Translations under genes and position numbers: made by a program | Part shown: piece after piece, positions 11,951 to 26,853 of the stretch | Position numbering within the stretch: the first letter of the stretch is position 1 | Layout: every line of letters begins with the position of its first letter | Assembly: GCF_950023065.1 (NCBI RefSeq) | Contig: NC_088679.1 | Span: 32,674,001 to 32,738,000, forward strand | Source: Planococcus citri | Lineage: Eukaryota; Arthropoda; Insecta; Hemiptera; Pseudococcidae | Direction: 5' to 3' | Length of the DNA stretch: 64,000 nucleotides | Notes under the pieces: model-generated | What the model was told of the DNA's origin: nothing | The model's input: only the letters and a program-made list of their open reading frames with translations | Databases searched by the model: none

Positions 11951-14900
11951 TTGGGTTGCGAATAGAGCGAAAAAACTACGATTTGTTCAAAAATGCCCCC
12001 TTTTTGAAGATCTGAGTATCTTCTTGAAGGATACTTACCTCCTGTACTAAAATTTTTTCTAGGTTACTTCAACCTAAAAATAAAAGTCTTCGTTTTATTT
12101 TGTCAAAATCCTTCAACACATTATTTTTTCAATGGTCCATCTTGATGATCGTATATTCACTTCAATTTCAATTAACAATTTTCGAATTGGACAACTAATC
12201 ACTGTATTTTGATGAATTTTGGACACATGAATCTTCGTTCGTCCAACAGACTACCTAGGACCAGAATTATTTCTCAAAATTCACCTCACACGAAGCCAAT
12301 TGTTTATATTTTAGGGTTGCGAAAATTAATGAGATCAGAATATGTAATATGATTTTTTCTATGTACTTTGCCCATAATTTTGGAAGTTCCGTCAGATCCC
12401 CCTCCCTCGCACTACAATCCTTCCCAGTGGATTCAAAATACGTCGTAATAAAGCAAGTACTCGTATACGTATGTTTCAGGTCTTCAAAGTACCTACCTAA
12501 ATAAAACAGGTAATTTTGGAATGATTGCGTTGAAAATAAAATGCAGTTATTGCAGTTTCTAGTTTCTACTTCCTTTGTTTGATTTTACTGAACTTTGTAC
12601 GGTACGAAAATGCGAGGAAAGGGGGTATTGAAACACAAATTAAAATCAATTTTACAAACTTTAATTTTAAATTTAGGCATTTTTTAGTCCAAATGAACCG
12701 ATTTAGCAGTTTGAAGCGATAAATTCAAAGTTTTGTTTATTAATTTTTCTCTCCCCATCAACATAAATTTTCATTACAGGGCTACTTGGAGCTCGAACTT
12801 TGAGGCGGCGTTCTGAAGCTTGAGGTGACACGAAGCTTTTATCTCAAAATTATTGAATAGACCAAAGTCGTAAAAAATGTATGCACACACACATTCAGCT
12901 CCTTCAGGAACTTTTTGGTAGTACAAATGTCTCAAAATTTTTCTAGGGTTTTTTATTTAGTTTTTTTGACTTTCAAAATCAATTTTGAAATTTTGAAAAT
13001 GACATCCACACAGTCCACACCCACAGTTACATTCATAGGACCACATACCTGCTAACAAAAATTTTCATTTTTCAAAATATTGTAACATTTTCCATCTTTG
13101 TGCCAATTTTCTGCTCTTTTCAACAACGAAACAACAAACTGTTGTCGTGATGACATTCGTTCTTTTTTCCACGAACAATCCAGTACCTATTTTCTACATG
13201 ACTTTTCAAATGACTGCATTTTTTGAAAAATCTGTTCGTAACTCTCTAAATTTTCTATTTAGGCAAACATTCATTTCATCAATTTTTTTTCACTTTTTAT
13301 GTCCCATATAAATATCTTTATGCCTCATATATAATCATTTAGACAACTGTTCAATCTAAGGTATTTTTCAATAGTATACACGGTTCCATGCAAATTTTCA
13401 GTTCGGGCACTGCGTCTCTGGACACCTTATTTATATTGTATTGTAGGCAACATACGTAACTTCATATTCACCAATCGAATTACTAAATATCCGCTCAAGT
13501 TGATCAACACTTTACGAAAGCAGACAACAAACACGTTAAAAAAGTTATAACATGGGTCATTGTGAGTTTTTCCCTTTTCTCAATCCCCTTCAACACGCTA
13601 TACACACACAAGGATAACGGAAACGTTCTTATGTTCTTTAATCTTTAGGATTTTTTTTTCTTATCCTTTATCGTTCGCTAGGCTTTTTTTTTATAGCTTC
13701 GCACATACACTGTCGTGCCGAGTGTATAACTATATAATATGTGTAGTAGGACTCGTATACATACGTGAAACAATTCATAAAACGTCATTCGTTGCGTTTA
13801 AATTGAATAAAACGCTGAAAAATCAATTTGCCTTCAGTGCAAATCAAATTTTCAAAATGGCACATCACGTTTTCTTGGCAAAAGCGAAAACATAACTGTC
13901 TAGTGAAAAGTTTCTTTTCAGATATCGTTGGCATTTTATGCGTCACCGTAATAGGCGGTTTTTACGTGTCTACTCGGCAACGAAATGCTCTACACAAAGC
14001 ATCAGCAAAACGAGTACGAGTACAAGACAGAGAGCGACAGTCGAGCAGCGCTAGAAAACCGCACGCTGCTGATTCAACATAGAGATGAGATTTTTTCCTA
14101 TAAAAGTAAACTATATACTTACATACGAGTACATGCATATATGTATAGCACACGCACACACGGACGCGTCCGCGTATATTTTGTTAAACCAAAATCGTGT
14201 CCTATATTTGCGCATAATCAAATAGCAAATAAGACAACCATCGGTATAAATTACTATCTGGTGTGCCGAGGATGAGGACGATGAGGAATCCCCTCGCTGC
14301 AAACCTAACCCATCTTATGGCTGGTGCGCGTTCACTGTACCACAAAACGTTGTGTACAGTTTTACGCTTTGCCTTTAAACGAGCGAATAGCATTAATAGC
14401 TTTCGCATTAGCTTTATTAAACGTAATAGTACGAGCTTTTTTCACACAGATAAGGAAAATCTTGCGGAAAGTGACGGCGGCGTAACGTGAACCAACCACA
14501 CTGCAGTATGTTTTTCCCATCACAATACAATAACCCTTAAGCTAGCCAACGCGAAGCGTGAGAGCGCAAAAAAACCCTTCAAGAGTAACTCTATACTGTA
14601 TTGTGAGTACCTACTGTAAGTATACAACGTCGAAATAAATTTCAAAAAAGCCAATACATAATTGAATTTATTTTACCAGCATACCAGCCGGTACGTTAGT
14701 CGTTACCGAACGTAAATGTACGCTTTTTAATCGCCACTAAACTCGTACAATGACGTTTTTTCTTCCCTGTGTGTGCAGATAACGCATTCACACGTCCCAC
14801 AGATGATAGAACTAATCTGCTAAAAAAATTAGCTAAACGTGATAGATAATACGAAAAAAAAACGCAGCATAGCTCGTTTTTCCGCTATCTAGTTAATTAA

Positions 14901-17480
14901 AAATATGTACGTATAATAACACAAGCATTCAGAAATGACGACGATCTGCAGGTTACTGCCATTTAAAAAAAATTCCAGGTCACATTATGTAGTTATATTC
15001 TTGCAACATTGTATCCTATAAAAATACCGTTGATTAAGAGGGGTGCTCGGGGTTTGAGGAACCCATATCTTTACATATTACGAGCCCCCCGCAAAAACGT
15101 AACAAAGAACTATTTTCCGAAAGAAGGGGAAGGGGATATAAATCACACAATTATCGACTGATACTCCGCCAAAATGCCATAATGCCCAACATGGGTGTCT
15201 TAATTGCTCGGAATTACTGCATGGTCATTCCACGTCAAATCGACCAAGAAGTGGTAAGGGGGAGGGGTGGGCGATTTTTTGACATTTTTCCTGTGGAAAG
15301 GCTTTTTGAAGGGATGACCAATGGCGCAAATCGCAGCCCTCTGATCCTTTTTTAAAGGCTGCTAGGGGGGTACTAAAGTTTTCAGTGAACTTAAAATATC
15401 ATCCATTTCAGCAGTGGATTACTCGATAACCGCGATACTTACCAAAATGAAACTTTTTCCAATAGTTAGGGGTTTTAAAAGGCTTTTTAGTGATATCATA
15501 AAAATCAGAGTTGCTACTTTTTTTCATACGAAAAATTGACTCGAAAAAGTTTCAAAACGTAGTTTTCATATCGTTTCGACTCTCAAAAATTCTCAAAAAA
15601 ATATATTATGGACAACTTTTCATGCTGAACACCGTATTAAAAAATTGAGATGGCGTTATTTCGTAAAGTCGGTTTAAAAAAATTGAAAGTTGGAGAAAAA
15701 AAGCGATTTTTTGATTTAAAACATTAAACAAAAAATTGATTGGTGAAGTTTACCCATTTGACCCCTATTTTTACGTATCCATTGAAGAAGCTGAAAAAAA
15801 ACCTTCACTTGATGAAATAAACTCATCACAAAAAAAATCAAAATTCGAAAAAATTCAAAAAATAAACGGATTTCAACTTTTTTGCTACGAGTGTAATTTA
15901 TATCAACTTGTTCATGAAATACGTCAGAAAGATGTCAAAATAAGACAACTGAATAAATTTCAACTTTTTTTGATGTTTGGAATTGAAAATTGAATTTTTT
16001 CAAATTTTGATTTTTTTGTGATGAGTGTGTGAAATATTGATTACCTGCGTAGACGTAGCGCGTGACCCACAATTTTTCAAAAATGAATTTTTGTTTTGTT
16101 TTTCTGTTTGCTTAGGACCTACAATACCATGAAACTGCAAAAAAATCATTTTCGAAAGAATTAGGCTATAGGTTACAAGATTCTGCATCTACGCAGTTTA
16201 CATGGTGTATTCGATTATCTGGGGTTCTGGATTCGAAGATCAACTATTTTTTCGATTTGGTCCCTCCAACGCTTTCATTGGCACCAAAAATTTGCTGAAA
16301 ATGGAAAAAATCATGTGACATGCGGTTTATTAGGGTTTTTTGGAGTCACTGAATATGAATATATCAGCTCGTTTATTTTTATTCAACTTCTGAAACGTTG
16401 GGAAGAGACAACTTTGACTTTTTTTCATCTCGATGGACCCTATGATGTTTTCAAATTTCAAAAAAAAAAACCTTCCCTACCAAAAAAGTTTGAAAAAGTA
16501 ACCAAGAAACTTATAAAACGTGTGTAAAACATCTTAATGTAGAAAACAATTACAAAAACATAAACTTTTCAATTAAAAATTTAAAAAAATTACAAAACAA
16601 AACATTCCAATTAAAATCTGATAATGAAACTCCAAAAGGAATCTAGCAATTTTAGCAAAAAGCAAGTCTTTTTGACCACTACTTATTGGCAAAAAAGTGA
16701 GTCAATTTTACAACTTTTTGCAGAAAAGTGAAAATTTTTACCAAATCTTTATCAAAAAACGAGGCTTTATGACAATTTTTATGAATGTTGGGACTTTTTG
16801 CAATTAATTTATTGCTGAACGCGAGACTAATAAAAAATGTTGTTCAAGACTAGGCTTTTCAGCAAGTTTTAGCAATGCAAATTTGAGCAAAAAACTGAAA
16901 CATTGGCAATTTTTATGGAAGAAAGTGAAAATTTTTCCCAATTTCAACCCGCAAAAAGAAAAATTTTCAAATTGTTGACAAAACGCAGGAACTTTTGGCT
17001 GTTATTATTGGCCAAAAAAAAGTAAAGCTTTCTCGTAATTTTAGTCAAAAAATTGCTTTGACAAAAGGTGGATCTGTAGCAATTTTTGGTAAAAGTAACT
17101 GAGCAAATTGGTTACTTGAAAAGTAACTGAATACTTACGGGCCTTGTGTTGAAGGAATTGAATCAAAAAAATGATAGGTATTTGTAATCAGCGATCTCGA
17201 AAACGTATGGGACGATATATGTATCACAAAATATTTGACATTTTTCAACGTTTTGACTAGAATTTGAGGGCTTCGTACCTACCTCCCCCACCTCCGCCTT
17301 TAGCAATTTTTTGAAAACTGAGTTTTCAAAAAATCTCAACTTTGAACTTTTGATATTTTTAACAGTTTTTTATGAGTCTTTTAAAAAGTGTGGGAATCTC
17401 AAAAATGCCTGGATACTCCAGAATAGCATAAAACTTCGGAGTACAAAATAAATTTTAGCTTTCAAACTTTATCGAAAAAC
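11769..17480. other. Region without a supported gene
   Basis: AT-rich sequence with short frames only. About 13.4-15.0 kb has more balanced composition. 16,560-17,100 is a degenerate run of short repeated phrases (gcaaaaagtgaaaatttttn type). No RNA gene, exon or transposon end could be supported. Confidence 0.5.
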
Positions 17481-17489
17481 AAAAAAAAA

Positions 17490-17760
17490 ACTATGTTAAT
17501 CTCAGAAACGCTCAAAAAAGTTCGAAACTGTTTCCAATCGATTTAGACGGTTAAAAATAGGCAATGTTCCAACTTTAAGCCTTTCAAGTCAATTTAGTAA
17601 AATTTTGATTTTTTTTCTACATTTTTGGCTCACATTTGATTTTCAAAAATTAACAAAAAATCGAAAGATACACTTCAGCCTGCTTTTTCTATTAAGCCTT
17701 GTCTGGTTCAAAAATATTTCTGCCAGTTTAACTCCTCTTAAAAAACAGACAATTGTTATA
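17490..17760. repeat. Dispersed repeat, copy 2
   Basis: Shares a colinear set of phrases with 28,190-28,485: a TTCGAAAC / CTCAAGAC block, agtaaaattttgatttttttt, tttggctc, cacttcagc and ggttcaaaaat. The two copies are diverged and colinear over about 270 bp. A shorter piece is at 1822-1945. Confidence 0.6.
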
Positions 17761-18102
17761 TGTAATAGAATTTCATCAATCTTCAAAGTACTATACGTAA
17801 TAAGTATGCATTTCCTCGATCATGTTTCAAGTGTTAATTTTCAAACAAAATCTTCTCGTAACCCCTTCAATTTGGCAAAAACTTATTTCATCAAATTCTG
17901 TCCAATTTTCGATTTACCACCCATTTCCACAATCAAAAAACAATTGAACTTCTTTTTTCTTCGCAAGACATTTTTCTAATTCAATTTTCAAGATGGGCAG
18001 TACATTCACCTGAAGTATTTTCAGCCATACTCGATTGTATTTAAATTTTCCTGAACACCTTGAACATATGTGTGAGTGGAAAATGGGAGAAAATGAAAGA
18101 CA

Positions 18103-18124
18103 CAGAGAGAGAGAGAGAGAGAGT
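18103..18124. repeat. GA microsatellite
   Basis: An uninterrupted run of about eleven GA units. Confidence 0.9.
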
Positions 18125-18129
18125 GGTAG

Positions 18130-21100
18130 ATGAAGAAAGAAAGAAAGATGTAGGGAATTTTCAATATGGCGTATTTGATAACCACTAAATAAAATTACGA
18201 GATTTATATATGCGTTGCTGGTTATTCGGGTACCCCTGCAGATTCCTACCCATTGAATAATATTACCATATTTCACTGACTGTGAGTAACACGATGCAGT
18301 GTTTAAGGCTTAGCCTGTCCTGAAAGTTTCCAAGTTCGCCCCATGTGCTCTCGGTTATCGTTTCTTAGTAATCCGAGAAAATTATATTTTGAGGTTGAAG
18401 TGAAGGCACAGTGTTACACTACTAGTTTATGTAAATACGTCGCGAAATTTTTTTCCACTCTTTTTTTTTCAAGAGTGGATTTTTTCTCGTAGTTTTCCTT
18501 TTTTTTTACGATCTCTGTGTCGCGAGTATTATCATATCTTCGTTGTCATCTTTAATCTGGTCTCGTAGAATAGAAATCTGACGGATAAAGTTTTACAGCT
18601 TTTTGGCCATGTGGTATTCTTCTATGTTTTTTATACTGTGTAGTGTGTATAGCCTACTTTTTTAGTCTAAAAGTGACGATGTCGGCTGACAGATTACACT
18701 CGAGGGTATTCGAAACGTTACAGTTGGTGGTCTGTTCTCCTCTTGTTTTTCGGTCATACGCTTTGTTAGGAAATTGTTTAGCCAGAAGGTAGACCCTGAT
18801 GTGCGACGCCGCGCAGAGGATATGAAGTGAGAGCTTTTTTCTCATTTGGAAAAATTATAATAAAGGGTTGAAGAATCAACGTGAAAAATAATTTATTGTC
18901 GGGAATGAAAACGCGATGTTCTTTTCCACTTCTCTCGTTCTCGAGCCTGAATAATAAAAAAGAACGATTAAAATTTTTTATACGGTATTTTTGACTTGGT
19001 TTCCTTCTTCGTTGCGAGCGTGCTGTTGCATTATTTTCGGTATTTTGTTTCAAATTCTTTTTTTTTCACGATAAGATGACTTTTTAGAAGAATGATATCA
19101 GAAATGCAAATGCAAGATTTTCATCTCTACTCCATTCTCTAATTGAAGATGTATCAATGCGATTGTAAATTAAAATAGTGAGTATGCCATTCGATTCGAG
19201 TCCCTTGGTACGTAATACAGCAACCCAAAATACGCGAGAGTGAAGTAATTTGCCGAATATAGAAATTGAAGGAGCCAAAATGATCTTCAATATGTTGGCA
19301 CAAAGTTTTTTCAAAACTCATTAAAACGGCTCACCTGAATTTAAATAAATTCTGTTACTTCAATAGTCGAAATTTCGTACTCACCTGAAACAAAAAAAAA
19401 GTAAATTAATTAATTTTAATTAATCATTTCAAGATTCAATTCATCATTACACTAGAAAACAAGTACATAGTAGATATCTAAAGATACATTACTCGAGAAA
19501 ATAACACCGTCTAGAGTCCTTATTACTACAAATATAAAGACCCGCTAAAATATGTGGTTAAGGTCATTTCAGTGGCACATTAGGATCCTACGATTCTTTA
19601 AAATGAACAAAACCTCTCCATGTCCATGTATAATAGATTTTTCAATTTTTTTTCAAGCACAACAGGCACGTTACGTAGCTTGAAAATGTTTCCAATTACA
19701 AATTCTGGCAATTTGTACAAAACGAGAAAATTTCCAAACAATTATCACTCGAGAACGAGCCAGCCAGCTCATGAGCTCAGCGAAAATGATTTTTTTCCTC
19801 GGCACATTTCGATACAAATAATACACCAGCCAAAGGAACTACAAACCTACTTTATTTCGTGGCCGAAAAAAAAGGGGGTTTATAATCTCATTTCGAGCTC
19901 AAGAAACACCATCCAAAGATATAAATATTTTACTTTCCGGGCCGAGTGTGGACGATGTTGCGGTATTATCGATATTAAATTTAAAATTCACTCTCTTTCC
20001 TTAATGGAGTAATAAAGACCGTACACTGAACCAGTGCTCAACCTAAAGGGACACTTAAATGGTTCCTTATCGTTATTTTTACGCTCGTTTACAACACCCA
20101 AATAACAATATGCAATGACTTGGCGATTTTTTTTTTTATATTATCGAAGATGGTCTGGAAAATAAGCCGTATGGGCGCGTTTCTGTTCTCTTCGAATTCT
20201 CATCGTAAGATGCCCGACTGAGAAAATTACCTCACTTTTGTTATACTACGATCGCCTTACAATCATCTATTATGTACCTTTACCTATATTGTGGAAAAAC
20301 GCAAAATTATTTTCCCATTTCATACTCGCTTATCTCCACTTCGTGCTCATTTTCCGACATAAAAATTAATTTAATATTTCACAAGTTACAAATTACATTT
20401 CACAGAAGATCTCATTAGTAAACCGATTTCGATCTTTAGCAGAATAATTATAATGAAGATTATTTTCTAAAATACAGTAAATCTTTTTTGATAGTGTATA
20501 TTTTCGTTTTGTCGTCTTCTCGTAGAATATTACCTCAACAATGGAAATATAAACAGGAAGAGAAATATTACGTCAGAAGCTAATTTCTAATTACGATAAC
20601 GATTACAATTGCTGAGAAAAGCAGAACAAGAAATATTACCTTTTTCCTGGAATTTTCAATTCCATGTTCTAATAAACGCATTCAAAATAATTTCACCCTT
20701 ATGAGTTTTAAATATTCATCTCCCCTGCTTTTTCATACTCTCGCCAAAGGAATACTGCCAGGCAAAATTTCAAGAAATGAATTTCATCTTTAAGTTCGAA
20801 CCAGAAATGATTTCAAATTATTTCATTTCGTTAAAAAAATTGTTAAAAATTTTCTTCTATGTACAATCCAAGAGTTACCACCATTTTTGCCTAAATTCTT
20901 TAAAAAAAAAAAAAATTTAAAAAAACTTGTTGATGTTTTGTACATAAATATATTATTTGAAGAAAACGAAAATGCGTTTCAAAAAAATAGTCATCATACT
21001 TTGAGGACCCCTGGCTTCACTCCACTTTCACCTAAGACGTTGAAAGTTGCCATGACTCATGAGACATCTCCTCATATCAAAGTGAACACTTCTGCAGGGT

Positions 21101-21700
21101 TTTGGAAGGTGAGACAAATTCAACTTACTCGTATAAAAATTATAAATTTTCCCAATTTTATACTCAATCTTCAACTATTCCTAATGATGATGATGATGAT
21201 GATTTTATTATTATTTGGATCAGTTCTTTTGGACTACACACAAAGGACTAAAAATACTCTCGAATTTTGATCGCTATGCACCTGGGAGAGGGAAAAACTC
21301 AAATAGTAGCTTTTAAGGGAGGGATGTGCGTCATCCTACTCAACGTTTTATAGGGTAAAACCGCAAAAAATTGAATTTTTTCTGAAAATGACTTCACATT
21401 GAGTATCTCTAGCTCCAACTTCCGTTCACCTGGGGAGCTCAAATTTTTTATGGGACACTTTCAACTAAAAGTAAATTACCTCCGTGAATTTGGTCAAAAT
21501 CCAAGATATGTTTTTTTTCGATCCACCCTAATGAATAATTTTTTCATTTTTTGAACATTTGCTGGGCTTCTATTTATTTATTTTGCATTTTCCAGCCATT
21601 TTAACAGTATTTTACACAAGTTTTTCAATATTTTTCCTAATTTAGGGGCGCTATTTTTCAAATATTTTGAATTTTTTCGCATCCTCTATTTTTAATCATA
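18130..21700. other. Region without a supported gene
   Basis: Moderately AT-rich, low in obvious repeats. A short ATG/GAT run occurs at 21,184-21,202. The open frames at 19,620-20,012 and 20,887-21,270 have no recognisable domain and AT-rich codon content matching the background. Confidence 0.5.
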
Positions 21701-21709
21701 GAGGAGAAG

Positions 21710-22480
21710 GTACAATTATGGACCCAGGTACAAATATGGACCCCCCCCCCCCCATGGTTTAGTGTACAACCACTAGCGCTACGGTCATGCTGGGTACTAA
21801 AAATTATACTAGTAGTGTAGTGTAGTATTGATGATCCATGTACATACTTATTTCGGATCCATGCAAACTTGGGTGTCTCTCATCAGCGATTGTTTTTTTT
21901 TGCGCATTATTTTCTTCCCAATGGAAAATTTTACAAGTTTTTCATTCGGTAATTCATCAACTTCAAATAAAGTTTGGAAAAAAAATTATTAGCGAAGTAA
22001 TGTAGCTTACAATGTGTACTTTCAAAATATACTTTCATATTTGTCTGTACTTCAACTGATTTTCATAATTTTTTTCATTTTTCATAAACTGCGTCGATTT
22101 TTTTCATGGGTAGGTATAAATATGGACCCCTAAATTTTTTTACCTAATTTTGATTCAATATTTTTTAGAATGTTGAGAAAAGTGTTATTAACAAAGAAGA
22201 CAAGTCCAAAGTGTCGAAAATGGAACCATGATTTTTTCATTTTTCATAAACTTACCCAATTTTTTGCATGGGGACACTTAAATATGGACCCCTAAATTTT
22301 TTTTCATCTAATTTTGATTCAATGGTTTTTAGAATACCGAGAAAAATGTTATCAATAAAAAAGACAAGTCCAAAGCATCAAAAAACATCTTTAAATAAAT
22401 TTTTGTTCAATTTTCTGAAATTTTTATTCATTTTTTGAGGGGGTCCATATTTGGTTTTCTGGATTTTTTTCCATATTTTG
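21710..22480. repeat. Locally duplicated sequence with repeated TATGGACCC words
   Basis: Two diverged tandem copies of a unit of about 159 bp (about 22,075-22,233 and 22,234-22,395) share tttttcatttttcataaact, aaatatggacccctaaattt and gacaagtccaaag. Further isolated tatggaccc words lie at about 21,718, 21,732 and 22,446. A C homopolymer sits at about 21,743-21,754. Confidence 0.7.
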
Positions 22481-22489
22481 ACGAATTGT

Positions 22490-25400
22490 TCTGATGAAAT
22501 TTCATCACACGTATTATAGTGATTTTCAATGATTATAATGTCTCATTCGCATCTTCAAGCTATTTCAACTGTTTTTTCATGATGTTTTATGGAAATTTTT
22601 TCGCATGTTGCATAACTAGTTTTACCAAAAAAGTTTAGTTTTTGATGATTGTAATTGATTTTAATGCTTCTTTTGGCGTTTTAGAGGTGGGGGAGGGGGT
22701 TCAAAATTTTCTGAAAAGCGGTTTATTCATTAAATGCGTCATCTGAAGACATAAGGAAGAGAACCTGAGGTGTAGTCCATTTCACCTCTTTATTCGGCTA
22801 GACCACTCGACCTTTCTCTCCCAAAAGATCAAATTTTAAAAACTAAAAATTCACCAAAAAATCTGGAAATGAAATTCAGTACTTGAAAATCCAGAGTCAT
22901 ACTATACACATTGAAAATCGAGACGGTAGTGCCAGAAAAATTTGAACTACCCCGCCCCCTCCCCCACCGGGTTGCTGAAAATTTCTCTGTCAGTCTGAAT
23001 ACCCTCTTTCCGGTCAACCTCATTGACTTGCAAAAAAAATAAATTGAACATGAAATGTGTTTCGAATTTTTACCTCCTCTATAAGATCCAGTCATCTTCC
23101 CACGCTTATTGATCTGCAGCATTTTTCGAAAATTGAACCTAATAAGGTATTCACAGCCACATCTGCCTATCTACATATATGTATCTCTGACACTATGCCT
23201 ACTTCTCCTCTCCGTATAAAACTCTTCGTTTAACCTCGTTCTCGCGTTAAGAATCTATCCATCACAATCGAACAATCCTCTTGCCACTTGAAGAATTTTA
23301 TTTCACCATATTCACGAATCACTTCATCCACCCACAACTCTTGCTACACATAAATTCGCCCATTTAAAATCAACTTTGTCTTCTTTCAGCCTTCGCAAAC
23401 CCACACGAGCACATTGAACCAATTCCAATTCGCTGACTTCTTGATTTTTCACACAACCATATGTGTATGCACAAATGACACTTCACAGAGATAGCATCAA
23501 ACAACCTCGCATCATCTCAAGGTCCTCGAATATAAATGCTTTATTTCGGCTTTAAAATGCCACTAAAATAACGACAATAGTCGACATGGCGTTGGCGTGT
23601 ATAGGCAAAAAAGACACACAGCACATATCTCGGTACACCTCGTATAGTGTATACGAGTATATCGCGTACGAAATCGCAGCAGCGAAATGATAAACTGTTC
23701 ATTTTTACGTTATTTTTAAGCTATTCAAATAAATGCGAAAGTTTTTTTTTTTCAAGCGTGCCATTCGAAAGGATGAAAATAAAAGAGGAAAGATTGTTTC
23801 AGTAATACCCTCAGAGCTCTCTTTATATTCCAAATGATTTACATATCTAGACTATATCTGTAGACCTCTTTGTTTTTATCATCGCTTTGAAAATTAGGTC
23901 GTATTAACCAGTCCTCGATGCTCGTACTCGCGCGTATACCGCGTTAAGCCTAATTTCCCATCAAAAGGCGTACATTTTGTGGAATTTCCTGCCACATTTA
24001 AATCAACTACACTCTCTCGTCGTCGTCGGCCTGCTGCTGGCGCATTATTTTCAATACTAATCACCATCATCGCGGTATCTCTTTCAATTAACACATCATG
24101 TACGATAATACCGTTCATCGTGAAACCTTCCTCGTATAGGTAGGTATAACATTTTATTTTCCGCTTAATAAAAGGCGAACCGTATACGTGGAAAAAATTT
24201 TCTCGCCGTTTTATTTACTTAATATTATTATAATTTGCATCGAAAGCATCCCCAGAAATAACGTACACATTTGTGAAAGCATCAGGCTTCCGCCAGCCAT
24301 AAGCGAAAGCTGTGTGTGCTTGCTTATGTAAACATGTAAACACTATTAAACTCGTCGATTCGGCGCTGCTTAAATCCGCATTTCAGTTAATTCAAGATAC
24401 TGCCTCGACGCAAGAGGCATGCAAAAAATCATCCTATAATACAATCGTACAAAATATGTACCTACACTGTTTACATTGCATATAAACGTATACACACAAA
24501 CACAACCACAGGCTAAAATTATAAACTGCTATATAAGGTAGGTAACTTTGAACTTTCAATATAGCAGCAGCATAAAGTCAAGAAAGACCATTGCGGTAAC
24601 GATTCGTACGTGCTTTGAATAAATATCCAGTCAAGGTAAATTGGAGCACTTTTTTTTACGTAGGTACTCTCCTCAACCTGGTAACTATTCGCTTACCCAG
24701 TTACAAATATATTTCGAGAGAAAAAAAAATCCACCAAAAGGGTTAAAAAGTGTACACGATTGCGGTCATACAAACATCACGAAGTTACACGAATGGGTCA
24801 TATGCATTATGGCGGCGTCGTCGTCGTCGTCGTCGTCGTGATTTTTGTAGCAAAAAAGCCTACTCGTATAGTATACGAGGACGACGTATACAATAAAGTA
24901 TAGTACAAGTATCTTGGCCACGTCGTCGATTTGATCGGCGGTAGTACGTAAGTATATTCAAACGGCGTATAATTTTACTACGTACTATATCTCGACGGGG
25001 TTAAATCGTCGCATCATTTTGCCAAAGCGAAACTCAACTCATCGTGCAATACAGTGTCCTATTTGTTTTATAGTATAAGAGGGCGAACAAGAGAACGAGC
25101 GCACGCCTTCGCCAAAAATAGTGCACAAACCCATAAGAGAGATAGCGAACTCTGAACAAGATCTGTTGAGCTGACGACCTAACGTGGTACCTACATAGTA
25201 CAAGGCAGAAAGCAGGATGCTGCGATGCCGAGGCTGCGAGTCGAGGGGTGTTTTAAATAAAAACTGGATCTGTGGTAAATGTTGCGGTTTTCGGATGCTA
25301 TGTAATAATAGAAAACGGGTAACGTTTTTGGCCATTTGCCACCCTGAATAAGAGGAGGAGCCCAGCCAATGGTTTCGTTCGTTTTCTCAATTTTTGCTTT

Positions 25401-26270
25401 TGCTTCGCGACCAGCAGCCGGGGTTAGTGGAAAAAAAAACTAGAACAGTGTAGGGTTTCCTAAATCATCTCGACTGCATGTACCTGAATGTGTACACTGC
25501 TACGCAGATCCACGCGAATGCTCTTTCGGTATCTCCGGAGGAATTATTGCGAAATATTGAGCCGTATAGGGTAAATCATTAATAAAGGGCTCGTATTGCC
25601 AAATTTTTTTTAATATTTCGAAACTATTTTAATCGAATGATTTACACGGTAGAATATACCGATACCGTTAAGTCCTCTGTGGGTCTCGCTCGTTCGCTCT
25701 CTTTGCGCGCTGTTTAAGGTGAGTTATTCCTCGTGTAGATGCGATTTTGAATTAAAGCCAATTCGTATGTACTCTATAATTTGTATTGTAGAATTATTAT
25801 CTGCTGCACCATTCCTTCGACGACGTTATAATATGGGTACTTGTATCGATTTTTTTAACGACCACCGACAATAAAGAGTTCCGGAGGAAAGGGATTTGTA
25901 TTCGGCGATTAGATTTTCATTAGTGGATGGAATAATAAAACAACAAGAGTTCTGTTTTAGAAAAATCAAAAAACTCGTGAAGAGATTGAGCGGTACTCAG
26001 AACCTGAATTCGAATAAAACTAGATTCATACAAAGAAGGCATCCCAACTGACTGGAGATTTTTTGAATCAGATCAAGCTAAATCGAAAAAACACGTAAAA
26101 GTACGTATATCACTGCTTAAAATTTCAAATGCAAAAGTGCATTTTTTGATTTTGAAGAATTTTTAAAAATCAAATTTAGGCCCAAAATGGAGAAAGAAAT
26201 CAAAATGTTGCTAAATTAATCTATAATCTAGACAGATGAAATTTGGTATATGCCCCATTCATGAGACGTC
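22490..26270. other. Low-repeat region without a confident gene
   Basis: 23.1-25.9 kb is the least repetitive part of the left half, with balanced composition and a GTC run. A consensus donor (TTTAAG|gtgagt) at about 25,719 follows a C/T-rich stretch rich in cgctcg words; it could end a 5' untranslated exon, but no transcription start or partner acceptor can be shown. Confidence 0.4.
24811..24840. repeat. GTC/CGT microsatellite
   Basis: About nine consecutive GTC units follow atggcggc. A short frame through it ends in a serine run and is not a gene. Confidence 0.9.
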
Positions 26271-26275
26271 AAATG

Positions 26276-26560
26276 GACTAGAAGAGCAGTTCTGGAGCCT
26301 CCGCAGTAGTTTTATGAAACTCGAGGTTTCTACTAAAATTTGTATGTACCAAATAAAGATGGAAAGCTTAAATTCACACTTGAGTCGACTGGCAGTGATT
26401 TCGAACCCTTTTAGTGGCTTCAAGCGATTCTTAGGAAATCTATGGCATTTTTTTTTTTTTTTTGGAAAACTGGAGTTTCCAAAAAGTCGATGTAGCCTCC
26501 AAAATGGCTTGAAACCACCTGCAATCGACTCAGTATAAACTGAATTTCAGCTTTTTACAA
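26276..26560. repeat. Dispersed repeat, diverged inverted copy
   Basis: gagcagttctggagcctccg is the complement of the ctggaggctccagaactg word at 1823, and a similar block near 26,780-26,850 shares aaagcctccaaaacagttcg. Boundaries are uncertain. Confidence 0.4.
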
Positions 26561-26853
26561 AAGAGGGTAGGGGAAATGTAAATTTTTAAAATTTTCAATA
26601 ATTTAATGTACTTACCTAAAATCGCTGGACAAAAATACACATTATGGTTCCGTACAGACAGGCCCAGATTTTGGAAAAATGGTTGATTTACTATAGTAAA
26701 CACCAATCTCGAGCAGTATGTGCTGGAGTCAACTTGGACGGATTCTATAATGGCGTTTTTTTGTTGTTTTTTTTTGAAAAATAAGATTTCCAAAATGCTG
26801 CTAAAGCCTCCAAAACAGTTCGAAACCATCATCAGCCGACTCAGCACGCACAT